Positions 28,015-36,376 of a stretch of 64,000 nucleotides of DNA are shown in pieces. Position 1 is the first letter of the stretch. The number at the start of each line of letters is the position of its first letter. The DNA comes from Nitrobacter sp051535215 (GTDB lineage Bacteria; Pseudomonadota; Alphaproteobacteria; Rhizobiales; Xanthobacteraceae), in assembly GCF_051535215.1 (NCBI RefSeq), contig NZ_JBPPLY010000005.1, positions 62,001 through 126,000 of the forward strand, written 5' to 3'. Both the position numbers and the translations under genes were made by a program. The notes under the pieces are model-generated. The model was not told where the DNA came from. It saw only the letters and a program-made list of their open reading frames with translations, and ran no database searches.

Positions 28015-29217
28015 TCAAGCTGCATGGCGGTGGAGATCGCGGCGACGCGATACGGGCGCCGGGGACAGCGCGGCCATCAGCCCCTTGATAGACGACAAAT
28101 TATGCACCGGGCGAAATTCGTCAACGTGCGGCAGCATCAATTTAATTCCTTGCGCCTTCGGTTCAAAGCTATCATAGCGCAATAGTGGGTTGAGCCAGAT
28201 CAATCGGCGGCAGGAGCGGTGCAGCCGGTCCATCTCGAACGCCAGTCTTGAGTCGGCCTCACGCTCCAGCCCGTCGGTGATCAACAGCACGATCGCGCCC
28301 TGCGCCAGCACGCGCCGGCCCCACAGCTTGTTGAAACCATGCAACGAGGTCGCGATCCGCGTTCCGCCGGCCCAGTCCTCGACCGCGGATGAGCAGGCGG
28401 CCAGCGCCTCGTCCGGATCGCGCGTCCGCAACGCGCGGGTCACGTTGGTCAGCCGCGTCCCGAACAGAAAGACCGAGACGCGCTTGCGCGCATCGGTGAT
28501 GGCATGGAGAAAATGCAGGAACAGCCGGGTATATTCGCTCATGGAGCCCGATATATCCAGGAGCGCCACGATCGGAGCCGGCTTGTCGACGAGGCCCAGG
28601 CGATGGATATCGACGATATCGCCACCGGTCCGCAGGCTGCCGCGCAGCGTCCGGCGCAGGTCGAGCCGCAGCCCGCGGTGATCGGGCCGGGTGCGCCGGG
28701 TGCGAAGCTCCGCCTGCGGCAGCCTCATCTTCGCGATGACCTGCGTAACTTCGACGATCTCCGCCGCACTCATCTGGGCAAAGTCTTTTTTCTGCAGCAC
28801 CTCGCGGTCGGAGACCGAGAGCCGGACCTCCCGCTCCTCGGACACGTCGCTATCGCCGGCAATCGCCGGCTGCGCCAGCGCCTCCTGAACGCGCCGCGTC
28901 GCAGGCGGCGGCGACTTCTTTGCCTGAACCGGCAGCGCAACCGAATCCAGCATGCTCTTCCATTCCTCCGCAGCGCGAAAGAACAGATCGAAAACCTGGG
29001 CGAAGATCAGTGCGTGATCGTGGCGTGTGACGAAAACCGATTCAAGCGTGGTGAAGACGTCCGCGCGCTTTCCAATGTCGATCAAGCGCAAAGCGTTCAA
29101 TGCGTCGATCACAGCGCCCGGCCCGACCGGAAGGCCTGCGGCGCGCAGCGTCCGCGCAAAGCCGACGACGTTGTCCGCGATCTGTCCGGTCGGCGGATCG
29201 AGATGATTGATGGCCAT
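28015..29217 (-). CDS. VWA domain-containing protein, CoxE-like
   Basis: A 400-residue protein with a CoxE/VWA domain. The MIDAS motif DISGS is at 221-225, preceded by an Arg-rich linker (170-200, RTRRTRPDHRGLRLDLRRT). In CO-dehydrogenase systems CoxE works with the MoxR ATPase CoxD to sulfurate and mature the Mo/Cu centre. The adjacent MoxR gene and cluster position support that role. The start ATG at 29217 is 11 bp after the MoxR stop. Confidence 0.93.
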   Translation of the reverse strand: MAINHLDPPTGQIADNVVGFARTLRAAGLPVGPGAVIDALNALRLIDIGKRADVFTTLESVFVTRHDHALIFAQVFDLFFRAAEEWKSMLDSVALPVQAKKSPPPATRRVQEALAQPAIAGDSDVSEEREVRLSVSDREVLQKKDFAQMSAAEIVEVTQVIAKMRLPQAELRTRRTRPDHRGLRLDLRRTLRGSLRTGGDIVDIHRLGLVDKPAPIVALLDISGSMSEYTRLFLHFLHAITDARKRVSVFLFGTRLTNVTRALRTRDPDEALAACSSAVEDWAGGTRIATSLHGFNKLWGRRVLAQGAIVLLITDGLEREADSRLAFEMDRLHRSCRRLIWLNPLLRYDSFEPKAQGIKLMLPHVDEFRPVHNLSSIKGLMAALSPAPVSRRRDLHRHAA

Positions 29218-29228
29218 GCAGTCCTGCT

Positions 29229-30146
29229 CTATCGATCGCCGTTCGCTTCCTTCAACACCTTCTGCAAGGTATCGCCCTGCATTCGGCCGATATCGTCCTG
29301 GTATTTCAGGAGCGCGCCCACGGTGTCGCCGATAACCTGCGGCGTCAGCGACCGCGCGTCGAGTTCGGTCAGCGCCGTCGCCCAGTCGATGGTCTCGGCG
29401 ACGCCCGGATTCTTGTAGAGATCCTGATTGCGCAGCGCCTGCACGAAATCGACCACCTGCTGCGACAGCTTCGCGGAAATGCCCGGCACCCGCGATTTGA
29501 CGATCGCAAGCTCCCGCTCGGCCGAGGGATAATCGATCCAGTGATAGAGGCACCGCCGCTTCAACGCATCATGAATTTCGCGGGTCCGGTTTGAGGTCAC
29601 GATGACGATAGGCGGTGTCGACGCCTTGACGGTGCCGAATTCGGGAATCGTCACCTGGAAGTCGCTGAGGATTTCCAGAAGATAGGCCTCGAAAGCCTCG
29701 TCGGCGCGATCAAGCTCGTCGATCAGAAGCACGGGCGGCCCCGCCACATCCGGCTCCAGCGCCTGAAGCAACGGCCGTTTGATCAGATATCGCTCGGCAA
29801 AGATGTCGCTGGACAACTGCTCGCGATCGGCATCGCCGGCTGCTTCCGCCAGCCGGATGGCAATCATTTGCGCCGCACTATTCCATTCGTAAACGGCGGA
29901 CGCGATATCGAGCCCCTCGTAGCATTGCAGCCGGATCAGCTTGCGTCCCAAGGCGGCCGAGAGCACTTTCGCGATCTCGGTCTTGCCGACGCCGGCCTCG
30001 CCTTCGAGAAACAGCGGTCGCCCCATGCGCAGCGAAAGAAACACGACCGTCGCCAGCGATCGCTCGGCGAAATAGCTGTGCTTCGCCAGCATATCGAGCG
30101 TCGCGTCGACGGACGGCGGCAGCGCTGATGTCGTCATGAATGTCAT
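29229..30146 (-). CDS. MoxR-family AAA+ ATPase, CoxD-like
   Basis: A 305-residue AAA+ ATPase. Walker A GEAGVGKT is at 49-56 and Walker B VLLIDELD at 139-146, with sensor-1 VTSNRTRE near 180. CoxD-type MoxR proteins act as chaperones in maturing the active site of CO dehydrogenase. The ATG at 30146 overlaps the stop of the CoxM-like gene (ATGA), so it is translationally coupled; the internal ATG at 30137 is a less coupled alternative. Confidence 0.93.
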   Translation of the reverse strand: MTFMTTSALPPSVDATLDMLAKHSYFAERSLATVVFLSLRMGRPLFLEGEAGVGKTEIAKVLSAALGRKLIRLQCYEGLDIASAVYEWNSAAQMIAIRLAEAAGDADREQLSSDIFAERYLIKRPLLQALEPDVAGPPVLLIDELDRADEAFEAYLLEILSDFQVTIPEFGTVKASTPPIVIVTSNRTREIHDALKRRCLYHWIDYPSAERELAIVKSRVPGISAKLSQQVVDFVQALRNQDLYKNPGVAETIDWATALTELDARSLTPQVIGDTVGALLKYQDDIGRMQGDTLQKVLKEANGDR

Positions 30147-30949
30147 GCCCTGCCGTTCGCGGCATCGACAGCACGCCGCGCAAGTACCCCGATCAGATGC
30201 GCGCGATAGTCCGCGCTGCCATGCAGGTCGCTGTTGAGGCCCGTGGCAGGCACCGTCAATCCCTCCAGCGATTTCGACTTGAAGCTCTTCTTCAAAGCCT
30301 CTTCGAATGCCGTCACGCGGAAGACGCCACCAGCGCCGGCGCCGGTAACCGCGACGCGCACATCCAACGGCCGCCTGGCGACGAAGACGCCAACCAGCGC
30401 ATAGCGCGAGGCATGGTTGCGGAATTTCTGATAGGCCGCCTTCTTCGGCAGCGGAAACATCACCCGGGTGATGATCTCGTCGCTGTCCAGCGCGGTGGAA
30501 AACATTCCCTGAAAAAATTCCTCCGCCTTCAGGCGGCGCTTGTTGGTGACGATGGTGGCGTCGAGCGCCAGGCACGCCGCCGGATAATCGGCGGTCGGAT
30601 CGTTGTTCGCGAGCGAGCCGCCGATGGTACCACTGTGGCGCACGGCCGGATCGCCGATCAGCGCGGCGAGTTCGGCCAGTGCCGGGATAGCCTCGCCTAC
30701 GACAGGCGAGCCAGCGACGTCGGCGTGCTTCGCGGTCGCGCCGATCACGAGCGAGCGTCCCTTCATCTCGATGCCGTCGAGACCTTCGATGTGGGAGAGA
30801 TCGATCAGGTGCGCAGGACTGGCGAGCCGCTGCTTCATGACCGGCAGCAGCGTGTGGCCGCCGGCGATCAGCCTGGCGTCTTCGTTCCTGACCAGCAGGT
30901 TGGCGGCCTGCCGCACCGTCGCCGGTCGATGATATTTGAATTCGTACAT
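30143..30949 (-). CDS. FAD-binding medium subunit, xanthine dehydrogenase/CoxM family
   Basis: A 268-residue subunit that carries FAD and passes electrons from the iron-sulfur clusters. FAD-contact motifs AGGHTLL (29-35) and TIGGSLANND (108-117) are both present, so the protein looks functional. Its C-terminal third matches the CO_deh_flav_C domain. It follows the 2Fe-2S subunit gene by 32 bp. In most clusters of this family a large molybdenum subunit gene lies beside these two; here none is found. Confidence 0.94.
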   Translation of the reverse strand: MYEFKYHRPATVRQAANLLVRNEDARLIAGGHTLLPVMKQRLASPAHLIDLSHIEGLDGIEMKGRSLVIGATAKHADVAGSPVVGEAIPALAELAALIGDPAVRHSGTIGGSLANNDPTADYPAACLALDATIVTNKRRLKAEEFFQGMFSTALDSDEIITRVMFPLPKKAAYQKFRNHASRYALVGVFVARRPLDVRVAVTGAGAGGVFRVTAFEEALKKSFKSKSLEGLTVPATGLNSDLHGSADYRAHLIGVLARRAVDAANGRA

Positions 30950-30981
30950 GGCTCAGGTCCTCGGCATCATCACGCCGTGAC

Positions 30982-31467
30982 TCATGCGGGATCCGATTTC
31001 GCCATCGCCATGGCTCCGGCTGCAATCGATTGGACGATATTCTGATAGCCGGTGCAGCGGCAGAGATTGCCCTCCAACTCCTCACGAATGGTCTGATCGT
31101 CGAGTTCGTAGCCCTTGCGATGAACCATATCGATCGCGCTCATGATCATGCCCGGTGTGCAGAAGCCGCATTGCAAACCATGATGCTCGCGGAAGGCTTC
31201 CTGCATCGGATGCAGCGGCGCGCCGTCCGCGGCGAGACCCTCGATGGTCGTGACCTCGTGACCGTCCGCCATCACCGCCAGCAGGGTGCAGGACTTCACG
31301 GCCTTGCCGTCGAGATGCACGACACAGGCGCCGCATTGCGAGGTGTCGCATCCGACATGGGTGCCGGTCAGGCGGAGGTTTTCGCGCAGGAACTGCACCA
31401 GTAGCGTGCGGGGATCGATATTGGCGGCCGTCGGTTTGCCGTTCACGATCAGCGAAATCTTGGCCAT
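30982..31467 (-). CDS. 2Fe-2S small subunit, xanthine dehydrogenase/CoxS family
   Basis: A 161-residue ferredoxin-like subunit. All eight cluster-binding Cys are in place: C40, C45, C48 and C60 for the plant-type N-terminal cluster, and C100, C103, C136 and C138 for the C-terminal cluster (NLCRCTGY). It would pass electrons between molybdenum cofactor and FAD in a three-subunit hydroxylase. Length is typical. It is upstream of the CoxM-like gene; no large subunit gene is adjacent. Confidence 0.95.
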   Translation of the reverse strand: MAKISLIVNGKPTAANIDPRTLLVQFLRENLRLTGTHVGCDTSQCGACVVHLDGKAVKSCTLLAVMADGHEVTTIEGLAADGAPLHPMQEAFREHHGLQCGFCTPGMIMSAIDMVHRKGYELDDQTIREELEGNLCRCTGYQNIVQSIAAGAMAMAKSDPA

Positions 31468-31616
31468 CGGCGCTCTCTTCGAATCCAGTGCCGCACATCC
31501 GAACGGTTGTCCGCGAGGTGATCCATGATATGGGCCATCCCGGTAATGAGCAACCTCGCGGGTGGTCCGCGGCCGGCCACGATCAGCGCGACCTCAGGCC
31601 TAACCCTGAACCGCCT

Positions 31617-32063
31617 TTATTCCTGAGTTGCCCTGGCGAAGTTCGCAAAAAATTCGTCAGCGAGCTTTTTGGCCGTACCGCCGATCAGCCGTTGACCCAG
31701 TTGCGCCAGCTTGCCGCCGGTCTGCGCTTCCACATCGTATTTGAGCAGGGTGCCGCCGTCGTGCTCGGTCAGCACCACCGTTGCGTCACCTTTGGCAAAA
31801 CCGGCGACGCCGCCCTCCCCCTCGCCCGAAATCCTGTACCCGTTCGGCGGGTCGAGATCGCTGAGCGTGATCTTGCCTTTGAAGCGAGCGGATACCGGAC
31901 CGATCTTCATTTTAGCGACGGCATGAAATTCGTTGGCGTCGGTCCGGGTCAATTCCTCGCAGCCGGGAATGCAGGCTTTCAAAACCTCGGGATCGTTGAG
32001 CCTGGCCCAGACCGCTTCGCGGGATGCCGGAAGCTGGACTTCGCCGTTCATCGTCATCGCCAT
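31617..32063 (-). CDS. CoxG-like SRPBCC protein
   Basis: A 148-residue protein of the START/SRPBCC fold, annotated in many genomes as carbon monoxide dehydrogenase subunit G. It opens with a GEVQLPASREAVWARLNDPE strand-helix unit and has the AKMKIGPVSARFKG core. In Afipia-type bacteria CoxG helps anchor CO dehydrogenase at the membrane. Here it precedes the Cox-like small subunit by 149 bp and is read in the same direction. Confidence 0.9.
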   Translation of the reverse strand: MAMTMNGEVQLPASREAVWARLNDPEVLKACIPGCEELTRTDANEFHAVAKMKIGPVSARFKGKITLSDLDPPNGYRISGEGEGGVAGFAKGDATVVLTEHDGGTLLKYDVEAQTGGKLAQLGQRLIGGTAKKLADEFFANFARATQE

Positions 32064-32218
32064 GCGCTGCCTCCTCCGTCCGCGCGCCGCCCGTTCGAGG
32101 GCGAGCGACCTTTCAGGTAAGCGCCGATCTGGGCAAATGAAAGAGGACTACAATTCGGTGGCGAAACGAACCATTCCAATCCGATCGGCTGTCTGATCTT
32201 TTTCAGCCCAATCTTTTT

Positions 32219-33439
32219 TCAGCGATGCTTGTCGAATTGCTCGTCGAGCCAATCCAGCACGCGCCCGTTGAGGAGAGAGCGATTGCCCATCTCGCAATGT
32301 CCGCCCGCACCCTCCATCGCGCTGAAGCGCATCAGAGTCTTGGGGCATTCGAGGGCGTCGAAGAAAGCCCCGGCCCCTGCCGCCAAACCGTCATTCTCGG
32401 CCTGCGTGATCAAGGTCGGGCATCGGATCAGGTTCGCCCGCCCCCGCATCGTGAAAAGCTCCGTCGACGCAAGATAGGCACGCAGATCGTTGACGCCATG
32501 CACCCAGAAGCCGCGCTGGACCACTTTCCAGTTCAGTTGACGGTTGCTGCGGATGAAGGCATCCGCCTTGTCGATGATAGCCTGGTGCAAAGCGCCAAGA
32601 TCGGCCGCCGCCTCAGGCGGAACGCCGAACGAGCGCACCAAGACATCGCGGAATCCATCCGCGATGCTCCAGGTGCCGGGATCGGCGATCAGTGCGGCGA
32701 TGCGCGGCTCGCCCGACGCGCCGCGCGGGGCAAGGTGACCGCCGAGGCTCCAGCCGGAGAGCACGATGCGCTTCGCATCGACCAGCGGCAGCGTTTCGGC
32801 AAAGTCGACCACCGCCTTGATGACAACCTCCCAGTCGGGCCGCAGCGGGACGCCGCATTTATACAGCATGGCGCCCTGACCGGGGCCGTCGAACAGCAGG
32901 CTGTGATAGCCCCGCCGCGACGCCGCGACAGCGCTGGCGAAATACATATCCGTGATGGTGCCGTCGTAGCCGTTGTTGAAGACGATGAGCGGCCGTGTCT
33001 CAGCTTCGAAACCTTCCGCCGGAATGAAATAAGCCGGAAGCGGCGTCCGACCGAACGGAATGGCGAGCGGTGCAACAGGATTGGGACCGAGCGCCAGTCC
33101 CTTGTCGAACGCCGCCATCTGCCTGGCGAAAGCGGCTGTCAGGCGTGGATCGACGGGGGCGCCGTAGATGGGGTGAAAGGACGCGCCGTAAAAAGCGCTG
33201 GCCTTGAGGTAAAGTGCGCGTGCGCTCGTGATATGTCCCCTGGCGAGCGCATCGTCAGCTTCAGTGCTCAGCCGACCTGCCGCGGCGGTCCAAGCGTCGT
33301 AATAGGCGCTGTCATCGCCGTCGCCAATGGCCTCCGCGATCGCTTGGACCTCTCCGAAGTCCGCCCCGCCATAGGGAATGTAAGCGACCGGCCAGGTACC
33401 GAAATCCTCGTGCAGTTCGTCGCGGAAAAGACCAGGCAT
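32219..33439 (-). CDS. alpha/beta hydrolase, FrsA/acyl-peptidase-like
   Basis: A 406-residue hydrolase with a helical N-terminal domain (about 1-125) and a C-terminal alpha/beta core. The nucleophile elbow GWSLGG (229-234) gives Ser231, and the C-terminal Gly-His pair near EGAGGHCE supplies the base. It resembles the 2,6-dihydroxypseudooxynicotine-hydrolase / dipeptidyl-aminopeptidase group, but the substrate cannot be told from sequence. I start at ATG 33439; the frame extends 9 codons upstream. It lies upstream of coxG in the same direction, with 155 bp between. Confidence 0.87.
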   Translation of the reverse strand: MPGLFRDELHEDFGTWPVAYIPYGGADFGEVQAIAEAIGDGDDSAYYDAWTAAAGRLSTEADDALARGHITSARALYLKASAFYGASFHPIYGAPVDPRLTAAFARQMAAFDKGLALGPNPVAPLAIPFGRTPLPAYFIPAEGFEAETRPLIVFNNGYDGTITDMYFASAVAASRRGYHSLLFDGPGQGAMLYKCGVPLRPDWEVVIKAVVDFAETLPLVDAKRIVLSGWSLGGHLAPRGASGEPRIAALIADPGTWSIADGFRDVLVRSFGVPPEAAADLGALHQAIIDKADAFIRSNRQLNWKVVQRGFWVHGVNDLRAYLASTELFTMRGRANLIRCPTLITQAENDGLAAGAGAFFDALECPKTLMRFSAMEGAGGHCEMGNRSLLNGRVLDWLDEQFDKHR

Positions 33440-33659
33440 GGCTTCATCCTCGCATTTCCATGACACGGTTGTCGATGATCTCCACCGGCCCGCCGCGGTT
33501 CTACCAGTTCAGCACATCTGCATCCAGTTCACGCGGTGCATGGTAGTCCGCCCACCTTGCACACCACCGGTGAAACGCACGATAATCCATCTGCATTCGG
33601 CTGCGTACGAGGTTGAGTCCGCGCCTCAAAAACGTTCGCTGTGCGCAGGAGAAAACACA

Positions 33660-34442
33660 ATGCCTATGATCGATGCCGACGGCTGCCTGCTGAATGTCTC
33701 CGTCGAAGGGCGCGACAGCGGCCCGACCCTGATGCTGTCGCATGCGCTCGGCTGCACGATGCAGATGTGGGAGCCGCAGATCGCCCCGTTGTCGAAACTG
33801 TTCCGCATCGTTCGTTATGACAGGCGCGGCCATGGCAAGTCCGGTGTGCCGCCCGGTCCCTACTCGATGGAGCGATTCGGCCGCGACGTGCTGGCGATTC
33901 TGGACGACCTCAACATCGCGAAAACGCACTGGTGCGGATTGTCCATGGGCGGCATGGTCGGGCAATGGCTCGGAGCCAACGCCCCGGAGCGTTTCGACCG
34001 CATCGTTCTCGCCAATGCCGGTTGCTATTATCCGGACCCGGCCAACTGGCACGCCCGCATTAAGGCCGTCAGGGACGGTGGCCTCAAAGCGATCGTGGAT
34101 ACCGTGATCAGCGGCTGGCTGACTGCGGATTTTCGCGAACGCGAACCGCAGACTGCGGCGAAGATAAAAGCCATGCTGAGCGCGTCACCGCCGGAGGGCT
34201 ACATCGCCTGCTGCGAAGTGCTGAGCACGCTCGACCAGCGTGCGCTGCTGCCGCGGATCAAGAGCCCGACGCTCGTCATCGCCGGCCGACACGACAAGTC
34301 GACGCCCATCGCAGGGGCGGAATATATCCGCAGCCAGATTCCCGGCGCCAGCATGACCATTCTCGACGCCGCGCACATCTCCAATGTCGAGCAATCGCAC
34401 GCCTTCACGGAGGCGGTGGCTGGCTTCCTGATGCAACGATAG
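33660..34442 (+). CDS. alpha/beta hydrolase, 3-oxoadipate enol-lactonase-like
   Basis: A 260-residue hydrolase close to the PcaD family. The elbow GLSMGGM places Ser95, with an acid in AGRHDKSTP and a base in DAAHISNVE, so the triad is complete. PcaD opens the lactone ring in the beta-ketoadipate pathway of aromatic breakdown. No other pca gene lies beside it, so the family-level call is safer than the exact reaction. ATG 33660 begins the family sequence; the open frame runs further upstream. It is divergent from the FrsA-like hydrolase. Confidence 0.88.
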   Translation: MPMIDADGCLLNVSVEGRDSGPTLMLSHALGCTMQMWEPQIAPLSKLFRIVRYDRRGHGKSGVPPGPYSMERFGRDVLAILDDLNIAKTHWCGLSMGGMVGQWLGANAPERFDRIVLANAGCYYPDPANWHARIKAVRDGGLKAIVDTVISGWLTADFREREPQTAAKIKAMLSASPPEGYIACCEVLSTLDQRALLPRIKSPTLVIAGRHDKSTPIAGAEYIRSQIPGASMTILDAAHISNVEQSHAFTEAVAGFLMQR

Positions 34443-34508
34443 GCGCGTCCCGGCGCGAGGCGGCGTTCTCACGCCGCTTCGCACAACCGCGACCGCAATG
34501 CGATCCGT

Positions 34509-35039
34509 TCAGGAACCGGTAGTGCTGAAAGGGTGGATTTCCGGCTGCGGAGGCCATTGCCGCATCGGCGCCGGATTGCGCTGGAACGGCGGCTCGATCG
34601 CCATCAGGATCGCACCACCGACCAGCAACAGCAGTTCGGTCGAGTGCAGGCGCAGCGCCGCCATCTCGCCGACTCGTGACGCCATCACCATGCTGCCGAA
34701 TGTAATGAGGCTGCCGATACCGAGCGCCAGCGCCAGCGCCTCGTCGCAGCCACCGGATTTCCGGACCGAGGCGCGCATCGTCATCATCAGAAACACCGCG
34801 AAGAACGCGACCACGGTCATCTTGCCGAGTGCGAGAAGCCAGGCCATGCGCACCATGCTTACCGTCGCGAAATTCATATGGTCGCTGAGAAAGAGCGCCA
34901 CGGAGACGTTCGGAAGGGTATAGAGCCCGTGTACCGGCGATATCATGATGTTGAACGCCACCATGGTCCATGCCGGAATGAAATAGAGCGCCAGCAATGC
35001 ACCGTTGACGGTGCTGATCCGCCAGGAATTCGTCGCCAT
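34509..35039 (-). CDS. hypothetical membrane protein, four helices
   Basis: A 176-residue protein with four hydrophobic segments (about 12-32, 60-86, 102-122 and 132-148) and short charged loops. The C-terminal 25 residues are Pro-rich and likely cytoplasmic. No family motif is recognised. ATG 35039 begins the protein. It stands between the PcaD-like gene (convergent) and the liv promoter region (divergent). Confidence 0.72.
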   Translation of the reverse strand: MATNSWRISTVNGALLALYFIPAWTMVAFNIMISPVHGLYTLPNVSVALFLSDHMNFATVSMVRMAWLLALGKMTVVAFFAVFLMMTMRASVRKSGGCDEALALALGIGSLITFGSMVMASRVGEMAALRLHSTELLLLVGGAILMAIEPPFQRNPAPMRQWPPQPEIHPFSTTGS

Positions 35040-35451
35040 GCCGCCATCCCGCTTCTGCGTGGCCGCCTATCTGTCGCGGCCTTTGGCGGCGAGGTAACGC
35101 CCGTAAACTCGCGCGGACAATTGAAACCCTTTATTTACCTTAATCGGCCCTCGGACCTGTGGACAACTTTGGGACCAGCCTGCCCCGCAAAACCCAATGC
35201 CGCCTCCGGGAACTCTCGCGGCGATCGACGCAAGCTTCCCGCCATTTTGCCCTGGTCGCCCACGCGTACGGCCCCGCCGGAACCCGAAGGCGCGCGAAAT
35301 GCCAAACCGCCGGACGCCGGGATATCGCCGCCTGCGGTTGCCGCACTCCGTTGCCACTGTTAGACATTGATTCAAGACGCGCCGGTCCGGCTGCCGGACC
35401 TCCATCGCCCGCGTCTGATTGGCCGCGTTTGGGGACACGCAACGGCAGCGC
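35040..35451. other. gene-free stretch upstream of the liv operon
   Basis: This 412-bp region separates divergent genes and must hold promoters for livH and perhaps the membrane protein. I found no convincing ORF, tRNA or palindrome and could not place promoter hexamers with confidence. Confidence 0.5.
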
Positions 35452-36366
35452 ATGGATTATTTCGCCCAGCAACTGATCAACGGCCTTGTGCTCGGCTCGA
35501 TCTACGGCCTGATCGCGATCGGCTACACGATGGTCTACGGCATCGTCGGCATGATCAATTTCGCTCACGGCGACATCTTCATGATCGGCGGCTTCATCGC
35601 TCTCATCACCTTCCTGATCCTGGTATCGATGGGCATCTCGGCCGTGCCGCTGATCCTGCTCATTGTGCTGCTGGTCTCGATGGCGATCACCGCTGTTTAT
35701 GGCTGGGTCGTCGAGCGCATCGCCTACAGGCCGCTGCGGCACTCGTTCCGCCTGGCGCCGTTGCTGTCGGCGATCGGCATGTCGTTCGTGCTGTCCAACT
35801 TTTCACAGGTTGCCCAGGGCGCGCAGGTCAAGCCGATACCGCCCCTCATCACCGGCGGCTACACGCTGCATGATTCCGGCAATTTCGCGGTGCAATTGTC
35901 CAACATCCAGATCGTGGTGGTGGTCGCCACCATCGTGCTGCTCGCGATCTTCAGCTACATGGTGTCGCGCACCCGCTTCGGCCGCGACATGCGCGCCTGC
36001 GAGCAGGACCAGACCATGGCGGCGCTGCTCGGCGTCGACGTCGACCGCACGATCTCGATGACCTTCGTGATCGGGGCAGCGCTCGCCGCCGTGGCCGGCA
36101 TGATGTACCTGCTCTATTACGGCCTCGTTGATTTCTTCATGGGCTTTGTCGCCGGCATCAAGGCGTTCACGGCGGCGGTACTCGGCGGCATCGGCTCACT
36201 GCCGGGCGCGATGCTCGGCGGCCTCGCGATCGGATTGATCGAGACATTCTGGTCGGCCTATTTTTCGGTCGAGTACAAGGACGTCGCCGCCTTCTCGATC
36301 CTCATCGTCGTGCTGATCTTCATGCCGACCGGCCTGCTCGGCCGGCCCGAAGTCGAAAAAGTCTGA
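35452..36366 (+). CDS. livH: branched-chain amino-acid ABC transporter permease LivH
   Basis: A 304-residue inner-membrane permease of the LivH family, with about eight helices. The opening QLINGLVLGSIYGLIAIG and the GMINFAHGDIFMIGGF block (33-48) are family hallmarks, and the coupling-loop segment RTRFGRDMRACEQDQ (169-183) contacts the ATPases. It pairs with LivM to form the channel. I start at ATG 35452, where the family sequence begins. It is the first gene of the livHMGF-K operon. Confidence 0.96.
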   Translation: MDYFAQQLINGLVLGSIYGLIAIGYTMVYGIVGMINFAHGDIFMIGGFIALITFLILVSMGISAVPLILLIVLLVSMAITAVYGWVVERIAYRPLRHSFRLAPLLSAIGMSFVLSNFSQVAQGAQVKPIPPLITGGYTLHDSGNFAVQLSNIQIVVVVATIVLLAIFSYMVSRTRFGRDMRACEQDQTMAALLGVDVDRTISMTFVIGAALAAVAGMMYLLYYGLVDFFMGFVAGIKAFTAAVLGGIGSLPGAMLGGLAIGLIETFWSAYFSVEYKDVAAFSILIVVLIFMPTGLLGRPEVEKV

Positions 36367-36376
36367 CGGACCCGAC

